Shown piece after piece: positions 34,001-45,430 of a stretch of 64,000 nt of DNA. Every line of letters starts with the position of its first letter. The stretch's first letter is position 1. Location of the stretch: contig QRDG01001737.1 of NCBI GenBank assembly GCA_012064385.1, positions 620,001 through 684,000 on the forward strand. The letters run 5' to 3'. Under the pieces are notes generated by a model. The model made no database searches. It saw nothing but the letters and a program-made list of their open reading frames with translations, and had not been told where the DNA came from. Position numbers and translations under genes: made by a program. Source of the DNA: Puccinellia tenuiflora (Eukaryota; Streptophyta; Magnoliopsida; Poales; Poaceae).

Positions 34001-34367
34001 ACAATTCAATCCTCCTCGTACCAAAATATGGCACACAAGATAGACAAAAATAGGATGATTTGCAATGGAGCTACTTCAGAGCACATGATCACTTGATCAG
34101 ATGTATCTAACTTGCGACAATTTAGACTGGATGATTTGGAACTCAGACTCCCATGGGGCAGGCCCCCGAGCTGTTCATGAACCATGTTTTATAGACACAA
34201 ACTAATTCTGCTTATTTTTTTCCCTTCCTTTCTGGCTCTCCTACAACATAAAAAGAGAAGAAAAAAAATCACCTTTGCTGTTTCTACCTTTGTACACCGA
34301 GGCCAATACAGATTCGAAGAGGCGCCGCATCAAAATTCCATAAATTTGATCTTTGGGTGTTTCATTG
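31020..34367. other. Intergenic region downstream of the U-box gene
   Basis: No coding region, RNA gene or repeat with clear ends was recognised. The stretch next to 34367 should hold the 3' untranslated region of the U-box gene. Short ORFs (for example 32535-33092 minus, 31532-31930 plus) have no domain and ordinary intergenic composition. Confidence 0.3.
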
Positions 34368-35432
34368 CTAAGCTTTCTCGAGTGTCCGGGCTAATTCCAC
34401 TGCATTCTTGGCAATCTTGCAGTTGTCGTCGTTCACTAGAGCCTCACAGAGTTCGAAAGCTCCGAGCTTTATTGCTTCCATTGCCAATTCGTTGCTCTCC
34501 GAGCAAATCCAGTTCAAGACGACCAGGGCCTGGTCAACTGCACGGGCGTTGCCGCTGCCGGCGACGCTGCAGAGCACGGGCACGATGTCTGGGATTCTGG
34601 AGAGGTCGTGGCGGCCCTCGCGGTTCTTGGCGAGGAGGCCGAGCACCTCGACGGCGCGGGCAGAGCCGGCGGCTGCGAGCTCGACGAGCGCGGGTGCCGC
34701 GCCGGCACGCACCGTGCGACGGCGGTTCTCTGGCAGCTTGCAGAGCTCGTAGAGGGTTGTCGCGGCCTCGCGGCGCTCCCGCGCGCCACCGCGCCGGAGC
34801 AGCCTGGACAGCGCCGGGATGGCAGAGGGGTAGGCCCCGATTGTGCACTTGTTGACGCCCACTGTGGCTAGGCTGGTGAGCGCCGTGGCGGCGTGGGCGG
34901 CGGCCGCGCCGCCGCCTGACACCGCCGCGCAGAGCGCGTCGACGGCGCCGTCCGCCACTAGCCCCACGCGCGCGTCGTCGCCATCGAGGCTGAGGTAAAC
35001 GAGCGCCCTGGCGGCCGCCTCATCCCCGGCCGCCGCGTGCTGCAGCAGCGCCGCCACCGCGCCGGACTCCAGCACCTCCCTCCGACCGGCCGCCCCAGAC
35101 TTGGCCAGCCTGAGCATCCCCAACACGGGGGAAGAGGACGCCGGCGCCACTCCCTGGCGCTCCCCTGCCCGAAGCTTCTCCGCGGACACGGCCGCCGGCG
35201 AGACGGCCGCTATGAGGCGGCGCAGCGCGTGGTTGGGGATGAGCGGGGGCGAAGGGGGAAGCGGCAGGTTGGTCACGGGGCAGGTGAGGTGGCCGCCGTC
35301 GAGCCAGCGCTGGATGCTGCGGCGCTCGAAGGTGTGGCCGGAGGGGAGGATGACGGGGTCCGTCATGACCTCGAGCGAGATGGGGCAGCGGAAGTCGTCG
35401 GGCCACGACGCCTGCTCCGGAACCTCCTCCAT
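34368..35432 (-). CDS. PUB8: U-box/ARM-repeat E3 ubiquitin ligase, PUB8 type
   Basis: Intronless, 354 residues. The U-box covers about residues 12-75: FRCPISLEVMTDPVILPSGH, TFERRSIQRWLDGGHLTCP and LIPNHALRRLI, the order that binds E2 enzymes and holds its fold without zinc. From about residue 100 a series of armadillo repeats follows (MLRLAKSGAAGRREVLESG, AARALVYLSLD, AATALTSLATVGVNKCTIG, AATTLYELCKLPENRRRTV, VLNWICSESNELAMEAI), which would bind substrates. The single-exon layout, short N-terminus and length match Arabidopsis PUB8-like proteins. The ATG at 35432 is preceded by a GC-rich leader, and no in-frame upstream ATG fits better. Very GC-rich coding sequence (third positions mostly G/C), typical for a class of grass genes. 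The substrate is unknown. Neighbouring genes give no hint. Confidence 0.9.
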   Translation of the reverse strand: MEEVPEQASWPDDFRCPISLEVMTDPVILPSGHTFERRSIQRWLDGGHLTCPVTNLPLPPSPPLIPNHALRRLIAAVSPAAVSAEKLRAGERQGVAPASSSPVLGMLRLAKSGAAGRREVLESGAVAALLQHAAAGDEAAARALVYLSLDGDDARVGLVADGAVDALCAAVSGGGAAAAHAATALTSLATVGVNKCTIGAYPSAIPALSRLLRRGGARERREAATTLYELCKLPENRRRTVRAGAAPALVELAAAGSARAVEVLGLLAKNREGRHDLSRIPDIVPVLCSVAGSGNARAVDQALVVLNWICSESNELAMEAIKLGAFELCEALVNDDNCKIAKNAVELARTLEKA

Positions 35433-38400
35433 GGCGGCGGCGTTCTTGGCGTGGGGTCGAAGATTTGCGGCGGGCGATGGGGAGGAACGGAAAGCGTGTG
35501 GGACTGTGGAAGAAGAAGAGGAGGCGGTGGTGGAGGGAGGCCGTATTGGGGAAAGTCCACTTCCGGTGGACGGAAACGAGATGATGTGGGGGAGAGTGGA
35601 GAAACCGTCCGGTGAGATTATGCACCCTCGCCAAGAGCCACGCCAGTCCGTCTCATCGTACGCTCCAATTTTGCCTAACCTAGGACCAGAGCTTGCATCC
35701 TCTCATGGCGCTTCTCGATCGGCGATTACGTTCTTATCTCTAGAATTAGAATCAATCGTGATACACATTTTTATTTGATATATCTATCTTCTACTCCTAG
35801 GAAGATATGGTTGGGACAGTTTATATATGAACAATTAATGTATTCTTCATTGAGGATTTACTTCTCTTGTGAAAATAGGATGGACGTCACCATTAATTGA
35901 ATACCTTAATTTTTGGAGATACAATACCTTTGTCTGTTTTTGTGTGTGATCAATGTTCATATCTCGCGACACAATCACTAGTACTGTCTTACTACTGTGT
36001 CATGCTGATTGCAGCTGCTGCATGCATATGTTTTGCATGACATTAGTTTTAAATATATAGTTGATGTGTGGGGACGAAGATGGACGTGATAACCTACAAG
36101 GGCCATCCAATCGGTCACGGGACAAAATAATAGTTTCATCTGTCTCTAGAATATTGTGCATCCATAATACGAGCAATGTTTAAGGGAGCACGCAAGATGA
36201 AATTAAGAAAAATCAAACGTTGTATAAATTTATTTTGTTTCCTTGTTTGGTTAGTTTGTTCAACTCTAATAAGTTAAATCACCTAGCATGGGAATTAATT
36301 TGCAGTTGCATCCTGATGGCTATGTTGGTGCCAGAAATTCAGTTATGTTGAACGTCGAATTTTTCATTCCAAGAGGGATGATGATGTAGCACAACAGTAA
36401 ATTTTCTTCAGTTAAAAACCAAGAGGTTTAACTAACCAGAAGGATTTTGGAGATCTCCAGCAAGGTGTCGGGTGGCATGAACCTACAGACAACACACAAA
36501 CTCATTTTGTCCCAACATTCAGAAAGGTTGTCAAACTTCCCGTCTTGCAGAAAAAAAAAATTAAACATATGATGTAGAAAAAAACCAATAAAAGAGACAA
36601 CGAGCAACTGATGATTGAAAACAAGTAAAAGAGGCTATAAACAATATAAAAAATGGATCGGGGGCCGCAGTTTCAATAGTGGTGTATCTCCAAAAGATAA
36701 CATGCAAACATATTGGGTGAACAAATTACAGCTGGACAATTTATAAAATTTGAATAACAACTAGTCATACTAAGCAAAGTTCTAGTGATATTCATGTAGG
36801 CATTACGTCAAACATACATAGACCATCCAACTGTATCTATGACTAATAATCTACCTTGGGGGTGTTTCTATGCTTGCCTACCGCTGGTTTTAAGTTGCAA
36901 GCAATATACAATATAATACATAATGTAAGCAATATTCATGATAAAAGATATAACACGATGTATTACTCTTAGTAGCAACATCATCCTCGTCCTTAGACGT
37001 TTCTGTCACTCGTGCCAGGCACGCATGAGGCATGAACCTACTATCTAGCACAAACCCTCTCTTGGGGATATAAGCAATCGGTTGGCCAGAGTAAGCACAT
37101 ACATCGGAGAGCATGCAGGAACTTAAATAAAATATATAAGAAACATGAATAATCTAATCATACTTCACAATTCATCAGATCCCAGCAAACACAGCATGTA
37201 GCAATTATATAATCGATCTTGATCATGTTAGGTAGCTCACAAGATCATGGCATCTAAACACAAGGAGGAAATACAACCATCTAGCTACTGCTATGGACCC
37301 ATAGTCCAAGGATGAACTACTCACGCATCACCTCAGAGGCAGTCATGGCGATGAAGAGGCCTCCGGTGACGATTCCCGCATTCGGCAGGGTGCCGGAATA
37401 GGACTCCAGAACCCCCGAATTAATTAGGCTTTTGATGGTGACGGCGACTTCGGGTTATGTATCGTGGAAAATAATGGCTGCCCCTTGGTTTTTAGTTCGC
37501 GAGGCAATTTATAAGCGAAGACTGGAGCTGAGAGGAGGTATGTGGGCCACAGGCGGCCAGAGTGCGCTACCCCCTCCAGGCCGCGCTTTGGGGGCACCCC
37601 TGGTCCCTGGTGTGCCTCCTCATATGCCTTGAACTCCGTCTTCGTTATGTTGAATAAAAAAAATCTCTATAAATTATTTTGCAATTCCGAGGACATTTCC
37701 TTAACAACTTTTCTGAAACACAAAAACAACAAAAACAGGAATTGACACTGCGCATCTTGTTAATAGATTAGTCCAATAAAATGTCCTAAAATGATATGAA
37801 AAGATGGTAGAAACATATAACAATGGTATAAAGAAACATGGAACACTAGAAAATTATAGATACGTGGGACATGTATCACATCCTCACCGGACCAATGAGA
37901 AAATTTCATTAATTTCCTTAAAAATTCTCAAGGATTTGAGAAAATTGAGCGGGGCCTAGCTCCCACTCAGCCCTCTTTGGGTACGTTTGACCCTCATTCA
38001 CTGATTATTTAATCATTATCTAAAAATGTGTCAGTATGAAAATTTATTTGCGATGATAATGAGTATAATGTATGTGGTGACGTTCTTACTTTAGCTATCT
38101 TAAAATTTCTAGGATATATAGTGTTTCTTTACATTACCCACTATCGAATTTATTATTATGATAATTATACTTCTAAAGGGTTGTTGCGATTACGCGGTGA
38201 CCCCATTGTTAGTCGCCAAAGTGTCGTTAACTTGGCATGGTGGTCACCATGTTCATTGTGTCTACTAAATTATTGTTGATGCCCTTAATGATGTATAAGC
38301 ACAAAATTGCAATATATGTATAGCGTGTATACATTTTCACTCTACGTTTTAAACCGCAGTGCACATGCCATAAGACATGATTATAGTAACAGATAAAAGG

Positions 38401-38455
38401 CTTGCTACAACTAAAAATCATGACTTCGGTAATTACTAACTTAGGTGGTCCTACT
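35433..38455. other. Intergenic region upstream of the U-box gene
   Basis: 35433-35640 is GC-rich leader and promoter DNA of the U-box gene. 35640-37300 is AT-rich without features. 37300-37640 is GC-richer (CCAGGCCGCGC, GGGGGCACCCCTGG) and resembles non-coding parts of grass LTR elements, but no ends were found. The rest is AT-rich. Confidence 0.3.
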
Positions 38456-39185
38456 TCAAGGTGCAACGGGGGTGGGGATGGCCGGGGAAGACTTCACCTT
38501 CCCCGCTGGTCCTGTACCCGTCAATACCCACAAAGCTATCAGGGGAGCATAGGGGGAATACCCTGTCCTCGTCATTATCGGGTACCCGACACCCACCAGA
38601 TCTCCATGGGGACCTCGATGCCGACGCCGGTGAGCTTCTATTTGACAACGAGTGCCCCTACTGGCAGCGTCACTATCACCAGTCGTCATCCGCCACACGG
38701 TCTGGAGGAGGAGGAGGAAGGATCTAGTGCAGCAGCAGGACCAGACGGGAAGGAACCATCGTTGTGATTCAATTTTGAGCTTGGGAGGTGCTGCACGAGG
38801 ACGTCGGTGGGGAAGGATGGAAGGAATGGAGGAGGCTGGTGCGGGAAGGATGGGCAAATGGATTGAGGCGTGTTGTCACCTCGTCGGTGGCTAGCGGTTG
38901 GGGAAGGAGGCCTGGGTGCCTAGCGGTTGGGAGGATGAGAGGAGGCTGGGAGGGTGACGTGGTGGGACTTGTAGAGTTCTTTGGTTAAACAAATATCCTC
39001 ATGTTCCACCTGTCAGCAGTTAGTGGGTATCCATGGAGCCTCCATGGGCGATTTTCCCCCATTCCTGCCTTGTTTAAGCTATCAGTACCCGCAAGGTTAT
39101 CCAGTTGGAGGCAATTTGCTATGCGTCCCCGGTTCTTAGTGGTATATGCCCTCGGTACTGACCCCACGGGAAAATGCAACCTTTA
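38456..39185. mobile_element. hAT-like non-autonomous element
   Basis: Ends TCAAGGTGCAACGGG and, inverted, TAAAGGTTGCATTTTCCC. The 8-bp flanks GTCCTACT (38448-38455) and GTCGTACT (39186-39193) differ at one base. Inner parts are rich in GGGTACC/GGTACCC-like motifs, which are frequent in hAT-type MITEs. The GC-rich centre has no transposase. Confidence 0.55.
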
Positions 39186-39198
39186 GTCGTACTACATA

Positions 39199-41080
39199 CT
39201 CCGCCCATTCGAGTGAATATGTCTTATAAATTTAGTCAAAAGTCAACGACATCTAAACTTGACGAGTTTTTTAACGGAAGGCATTACGCCCAGCTTTAAA
39301 TTAATAAAATCCTCAACGGCCAGGAGTTACAAGGTGCTGGGGAGCACAGATACAAAGACCACACATAACACAGGCAAACAAAAGAAACGAAAAGACGCGC
39401 AGCTTGCAAGCATCGAGGTCTTGAAAACACCGAACGTGCGCTGATCAAAGAAGGTGCGGAAACTCAACCAAGAGGTGGAAGACGCCACACTAACGGAAGA
39501 AGAGGCCTTCATCTGCTTCGAACCAAGATGGCCATCTGCACAGTACAATTCGTCCATCGTCGAAGAGGGCCCCTGCCCTCTCGCCCTGGTTCGAAAGGCG
39601 CTGAACCGTCACACGATGGAGTACTCACCCTAGAGCTCGAATGGTAACCGAGCTGAACCATCAAGGGGAAGAGACTTCGAGCACGACCCCTGCCAGGTGG
39701 CCCGCCAACGCCCTGAGCAACACCGCCGCCGACCACACACCACCTCCACGATAACCAGCTGAAAGGGACCAATGGCTATGAAGGCAACACCTTCAAGAAG
39801 GGAACGACGCCAGGACGCCGCCGCTACCCCGTCCAGTAGGCTGGACCAAGGATTTTCATCCGGAGCCAATAGTGAAAGGCACAATCCTCGATGACGCCTC
39901 TAAGGAGGTAGCGTCGCTCGAGAGCGTCGTCGTCGCCAGCACCGACATCGCCAGGCAGGGCTTTCGCCCGGATATTAACCGCCATCCACGAAGAGCCATC
40001 AGCCAACGACCCACACACAAACAAGAAGCATCTATCACAATGAGATTAGCTGCCACTCTATCCAAGGAAGCTAAGACCGAAAGTGACAGGCAGCTCAATG
40101 AAGCACCAGCGGTGAGCCAGGTGAAGCGAAGAGGGGGTAGACGACGCCTGATCTGGGAAGGAGAGGTCAAAGACGACTCCTACACCATGAACGCCTCCCA
40201 CGAAAGCCATCTCACCGCCCACACGGCCAAGATCACTAAACAACAACCACAAGATGACACCCGCCATGTCCACCGCCCGGAACCGCCGCTCTGGAGACCA
40301 AGTGCCAACCTTACCCGACACCCACCGGGGGAATGAGCCGCACGTGCGCAGTCGGCCAGCCCTGCTGCTGCACGGGCGCACCTCCAACACCTACGCCGCA
40401 CCCTGCCAACAATGGTCACCCGAGCGACAGCAGAACCAATTCTGCTCAGATCCGTGCAAACCAAACAAGTTCACGCCCAAAAACTAGCGCGGAGGACACA
40501 AACACTCACTACAGACCAACCTCCCTGGTCAGATATGGCCGCAGACCAATCCCTGGTCAGATCCGGCGGCGTGACGACGCGCCCTCGAGCCCGTGCCATC
40601 GAGGTAAGCTCCCATGATGCCGCACCGGTGAGGGGGACGTCACCACCTGAACCAGCCGGGACCTCCAGTGCCTCTAAGAAAGCAGAGCAGAACCAGCCAT
40701 AGACGCCAAGCTGAGCGAGGAAGCGACGAGACAAGGAGCAGGGATGGAGGAGGAAGGAGGTGGAGAGTCCTCGCCGCCACCGGCGGCGGCGACGAGGGGA
40801 GGCGCCCGTGGGAGGTGGCGCTAGAGAGGCAACCTAAATCGCCCTCCTTGTCGCCCCCGCGAGGACGACGCGGAGGGTACTGTTTCGTTTTATTTTACAA
40901 GAGTTCTCCACACAAAAATATGAACATTTACAATATCAATAGATTTATCATATTTTTATAGTTTATCCATATAGTATTGTAGATGTTTATATTTATTTTC
41001 AATATTTGTTCAAAATATAGTAAGTTTGACTTTTATCTAAATTTATACAACTTATTCATTATAACTAATATTATATATCC
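39199..41080. mobile_element. Stowaway-like MITE split by a LINE
   Basis: Same family as 19175-20439. The left part contains CTTATAAATTTAGTCAAAAG and TCAACGACATCTAAACTTGA. The right part contains CACACAAAAATATGAACATT and AGTTTGACTTTTATCTAAAT. The right terminus has decayed. The LINE at 39269-40895 separates the halves. Confidence 0.55.
39269..40895 (-). mobile_element. LINE-derived insertion without coding region
   Basis: On the minus strand the 3' end reads TTTATTAATTTAAAGCTGGG and CGTAATGCCTTCCGTTAAAA, a known style of grass LINE end with its A-tail at 39272-39267. The other end (about 40890) begins with GC-rich DNA resembling a LINE 5' leader (CGCCGCCGCCGGTGGCGGCG). No reverse transcriptase is seen over 1.6 kb. 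The flanks share GAGTT (GACGAGTT and AAGAGTT). It may be an internally deleted, non-autonomous copy. Confidence 0.5.
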
Positions 41081-41450
41081 AGTCGAGGATAAGAAAAGGG
41101 TCATTTAATAGATTGCCCTTAGAGGCTTGGTACTACTCAGTTTTGCCACTAGTTCCAAATGGTGCTCAGTTTTGCCACTACTTCTGTCGCAGCTGCTATG
41201 GCGAGGCCAACGGCCAGTCTGAAGCGGATTCCGTCTGGAGGCGTTAGTGAAGTGGGTCCGATCTTACAAGTGGGACCCCCGCGGAGGTTTCTCTCCCCCG
41301 CCGCCTCTAAATAAAATGGGGCCTATCATGCGCTCGAAGAACACAACCCATTCCTTCTTTCTTTCTCTCTTTTCCTTCCAAAATGTGGAGCCTGCCCAGC
41401 CCGGAGAGCCCGTTCTCACCGTTGTCGGACTTCGAGTTCTCGCTTATACC

Positions 41451-41882
41451 ATGAACGCCTACAGGGAGGAGGAGGAGGTGGAGATGGAGGCGGCGATAGA
41501 GGAGGAGAAGCGGTTCTGCGAGGAGCGCGGGTTGTCCGCCCTGCCCGGCGAGATTGCGGTGGAGAAGCGGTTGCGCAGGATGAAGGCGGAGAAGAAAGAC
41601 GGCCACCGCGAGGCGGCGCATGAAGATCTTCCGCCCCAATGGCCGGTCTACGAGTACGGGGCATCGGAGTCCTCAGACGAGCCCTACTCGGACGAGGAGC
41701 GTGGGCCTTCTGTCATCGACCAACCACCTGCAGCTGTCGACATCGAGATGGTCGAGGCCAATGTCGTCAACGAGGACGACTCCGGCCGCAAGGACGACTC
41801 TGACTCCGACGACGCCGACGACGCTGACTCCGACTCCGATGAGGACTCTGAGGGCTCCGATGCCTCCGAAGTCATGTCCTGA
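41451..41882 (+). CDS. Acidic coiled-coil protein inside the Mutator-like element
   Basis: 143 residues from ATG 41451. A Glu-rich helical start (REEEEVEMEAAIEEEKRFCE) is followed by a basic stretch (AVEKRLRRMKAEKKDGHRE) and a long Asp/Ser/Glu tail after residue 105. No catalytic motif. Another ATG at 41383 opens a short frame (MWSLPSPESPFSPLSDFEF) that stops in TGA overlapping the 41451 ATG, so the original protein may have begun there before a frame change. A partial copy of the GCGGCGATAGAGGAGGAGAA region lies at about 42390. It may be a host sequence carried by the transposon; function unknown. Confidence 0.5.
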   Translation: MNAYREEEEVEMEAAIEEEKRFCEERGLSALPGEIAVEKRLRRMKAEKKDGHREAAHEDLPPQWPVYEYGASESSDEPYSDEERGPSVIDQPPAAVDIEMVEANVVNEDDSGRKDDSDSDDADDADSDSDEDSEGSDASEVMS

Positions 41883-42698
41883 AGGCGCCCTGAAGAAGAA
41901 GTAGTTTTAGTTAATGTTTTCTAGGGTTTGTATATTTTTTCCTTTCGAACAATTGTAGGGTTTGTATCGAGTTAATAGAATTAATCGTACCGTTGCTATG
42001 TAAATTGTTTCTCTGATCGTTTGTTGTACATTTATTATGGTGATTGGACGTGACGGATAGGCTAGGCTAGGCTAGCGGTGAGGTAAAAGTTCTGCCACGC
42101 GTTCAATGGCCATGTCCATCCGTGCACCCCACATAGACGCAGGGTGGACTACCATCGGCATCCCACGCATGCATTCAATGTGCATGTAGCGTCATGCACA
42201 CGCTGGAAGGCTCTCAGGTTTGTCTCGTCTGGTCATAAAGAGAAATATATCTCAAATTGATCAGAATCGATGATATGGTTCGGATTCTGAACGTACTTTC
42301 CTGATAGAAGTGAATGGATAGGTTCCGCTCGTTCTGCCATATGGTCAATACACATAAATGAAACCACAATCCACATGAATGGATAGGTGCGGCGATAGAG
42401 GAGGAGAAGCGGTTCCGCGAGGAGCACAATGGTGTCAAGAAGCACAAGGAGCACAGTGATTGAGTTGAAACCAAGTAGAATTTATGAAACATTATGAATG
42501 ATGTTGTATTACTCTGAGACCTTTTGGAGTTTCTCTAAGACCTGGGCAACTGATGATTGGCCGAGTTAATCACTCCTAAATTAGGTAATTAATTAGGAAA
42601 GACCAATAAGGTCTAATTGGAAGCGCATGCATTGGCCTAATTAAATAGACCATTGGCTAAATCGCGTGTAGATTGGGGAGAGGAAGTGGTTGGGTGCA

Positions 42699-44092
42699 TG
42701 AAAGGATCGATGAGGTTAACTAGAGGGGGGGGGGGGTTGAATAGGTTAACTACAAATTTTAATTCTTTTTCGTTTTAAATGGATATTGCTCAAATATAAG
42801 TTGTCTAGAATATGCAACTAGGTGAACAACCTTATATGATGAGCAAAAGATCACTAGCACAATATATAGATATAGTAAGCTAGTGCTAACAAGTAAAGGT
42901 AAGTGTAAAGATAAACAACAAGATGACACGAAGATTTATCCCGAAGTTCACTTCCCAATGGAAGCTAATCTCCGTTGGAGCGGCGCGGTGTTCACCAAAG
43001 TGAGACACCGAGTAGCCTTGATATGGCACACCGTATCTCCGTTGTGACTTACCACCGATGTGGCGAGGCACTTGTCACTATGTTGCCATTGAGGTTGACA
43101 ACTAGAACCTTTACAAGGATGAAGCACACTCCACAAGTTGGAGGGTCTTCACCAAATGCACCGAGCCGCCAAGACTCGGTGCCCAAGGCCGGGGCACACA
43201 CCACAACTTAATTGGTGGCTCCCGGCAAAGTCTTCGTAGCTCCCAAAGATCCGAAGGACCACAACCTCTTAGGGTTCCAATGAACACCAAGAGTAGCAAG
43301 CCCCCTCTCACAAATCAAGGGGGAAATCTAATTGGTTTGGTTGAAGTGTAGATCTAGGTCTCCTCTCTCAAATCTCCAAAGGACTAAGTGATTGAGTGGC
43401 TAGAGAGGGAGATCTATCGATTTGAAGCTTTCAAACAATGGTGGTGTTCTTCTTTTGGTCGTGGTAGTTGTCCCGAGGTAGATGAAAGGGTATAAGTACC
43501 CCCTCCCAAAATGTAGCCGTTGGACATAAAGGGGGACCCGGTCTGAAGGTCGGCCCAGGCCGGCCAGGGGGCCGGCCAACGATCATCGAACTGGAACAAC
43601 CTGGGCCGCCGGCCTGGAGCCCGGCCTGGGCCGGCCTGGGGGCCGGCCACCCACCAGAAGCCTCCGGCCTGGAGCCCGGCCCAGGCCGGCCAGGGGGCCG
43701 GCCATCGATCGGCAGATAGGAACAAGCGGGACCGCCGGCCTGCAGCCCGGCCTGGGCCGGCCTGGGGGCCGGCCACCCACCCGAGGCCTCCGGCCTGGAG
43801 CCCGGCCAGGTCCGGCCTGGAGGCCGGCCACCCTCCAGAGGCGCCCGGCCTGGAGCCCGGCCAGGGCCGGTTTGGGGGCCGGCCACCCACCCGACAGCTC
43901 CGGCCTGGAGCCCGGCCTAGGCCGGTCTGGGGGCCGGCCAGCCTGCTGAGTGACTTTCTTCCCTGTTCCTTTTCCGACAATACGCCATTTCTTCCTTTTT
44001 GCATATTTCCTGTTGATACTAGAGATTATGTTAAATACTTCCAAGTGTTGTAATCAAACGTCAAAACAAGATTAACGGACAATGTCCTTTCA
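42699..44092. repeat. Solo LTR with GGCCGG-rich tandem array
   Basis: TG...CA ends with an 8-bp inverted repeat (TGAAAGGA...TCCTTTCA) and a perfect 5-bp duplication GTGCA (42694-42698, 44093-44097). There is no internal region or partner LTR, so this is a solo LTR left by recombination. Near the left edge is CTAGAGGGGGG...TTGAATAGG. At 43550-43940 lie seven units of 56 to 70 bp built on GGGGGCCGGCCA and GGCCTGGAGCCCGGCC. Its layout matches the LTR of element D (57257-59590). Long minus-strand frames over the array are repeat translations (PGRAPGR), not genes. Confidence 0.75.
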
Positions 44093-44570
44093 GTGCATCT
44101 CTAGGAGATCATTAATGCTAATTGCGCCTAACTCTTGATAAAATCTGATTTTGGTATTGTGTCTAATAAACCGAGATGGAGGGAGTATTTTGAATGATGT
44201 TGGACCTATGCTACAACTATGTTTTAATGGTGTTTGGATGATGATGGTACATGTTTTGAGCAAGTCATGTCAAAATGAGGGCCAAATGGGTGAGTGATTG
44301 AAATATGTGAACCAAACTTCAAATTTGATCCAAACTTAAAAATTGACATGCTATTTGGATGTTGCAATGCTTTCCAAACTATGGTGAACTTTCTTGTTCT
44401 AACTTGGTCATCAATCCGAGCCCTTTTGCAAAGTAAACTCACATTCATGAAAAATGTTCTAAAAAAGAGCTCCAAAGGTAGGGTAAATGGCCTCATTTCT
44501 AAGCAAAGTTTTTTTCGACCTTGTCTAAATCAGCAAAATAACTTACCTACACATCTATTCCACATATATA

Positions 44571-45430
44571 GACTATGTGCGTTGGTTTTTTATTTATTTT
44601 TATTTTTTTGAATTTTTTATGCTCATTTGAATGTGACGGAGTTTGAGATGGTAAGATGTATTAATTTTCGTCTAAATGTATGTAGACCTTGTTTATCAAC
44701 TTGAATCGTTAGTATATGACATTATAAGACTATGTGCGTTGGTTTTTCATTTTTTTGATTTTGTTTGAATTTTTTATGCTCATTTGAATGCGACGGAGTT
44801 TGAGATTGGGCGATATGAGCCAAGATGCATTAATTTTTTTCTGAATGTATGTAGACCTTGTTTATCAACTTGAATCGTTAGTATATGACATTACAAGACT
44901 ATGTGCATTGGTTTTTCATATTTTTTGATTTTTTTTGAATTTTTTATGCTCATTTCAATTTTGATCAAACCTAAGTTTGACCAACATTTAAACAAGTTTG
45001 AAACATGAAAATGGAAAACTAAGCCTGGATCCTTCTTAGTCACTCCAAAATGAAGATTTGGTGAGGTTTTAGAAAATTTCATGTTCCAAATCCAAAACCA
45101 CTTCTCCTCACTTTGAGTTGAACTCTCCGCAACATCGATCGTGGTAAGTCATTTGTGTGAAGGTTTTCTCATGCAAATACACATAGACCAAGTTTATTAT
45201 TTTATATCATAACTATGTCACATAATACGACAATGTGCGCTGGTTTCACATTTTTACGATTGTTTTTGAATTATTTGTGCTCATTTTAATGTTTGGTCAA
45301 ACCTCATAAAAAACGTTGACCGACTCAAAATCCAAGTTTTATATTTTTATAGCAGCTTTGTTGCATAATACGACAATGTGCGAAAGTGTTATATATTTTT
45401 GATTTTTTTAATTAGTTATGCTCAACCTTA
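44571..45430. repeat. Diverged tandem repeat, unit about 157-169 bp
   Basis: Units begin GACTATGTGC(G/A)TTGG at 44571, 44728 and 44897. Two more diverged copies start GACAATGTGCG near 45228 and 45374. Each contains GAATTTTTTATGCTCATTT; the first two also share ATGTATGTAGACCTTGTTTA. Followed at 45438-45500 by CCCTAAACC-like stretches. Confidence 0.65.

Noticed and set aside
34184..34855. 223-codon plus-strand ORF
   Set aside because: Shadow of the U-box gene; the U-box and ARM motifs are on the minus strand.
39856..40336. ORFs of 104 to 154 codons on both strands in the LINE-like insertion
   Set aside because: Mutually overlapping, no LINE or other motif, composition-driven.
43414..44044. 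Minus-strand ORFs with PGRAPGR repeats
   Set aside because: They are translations of the GGCCGG tandem array of the solo LTR in more than one frame.
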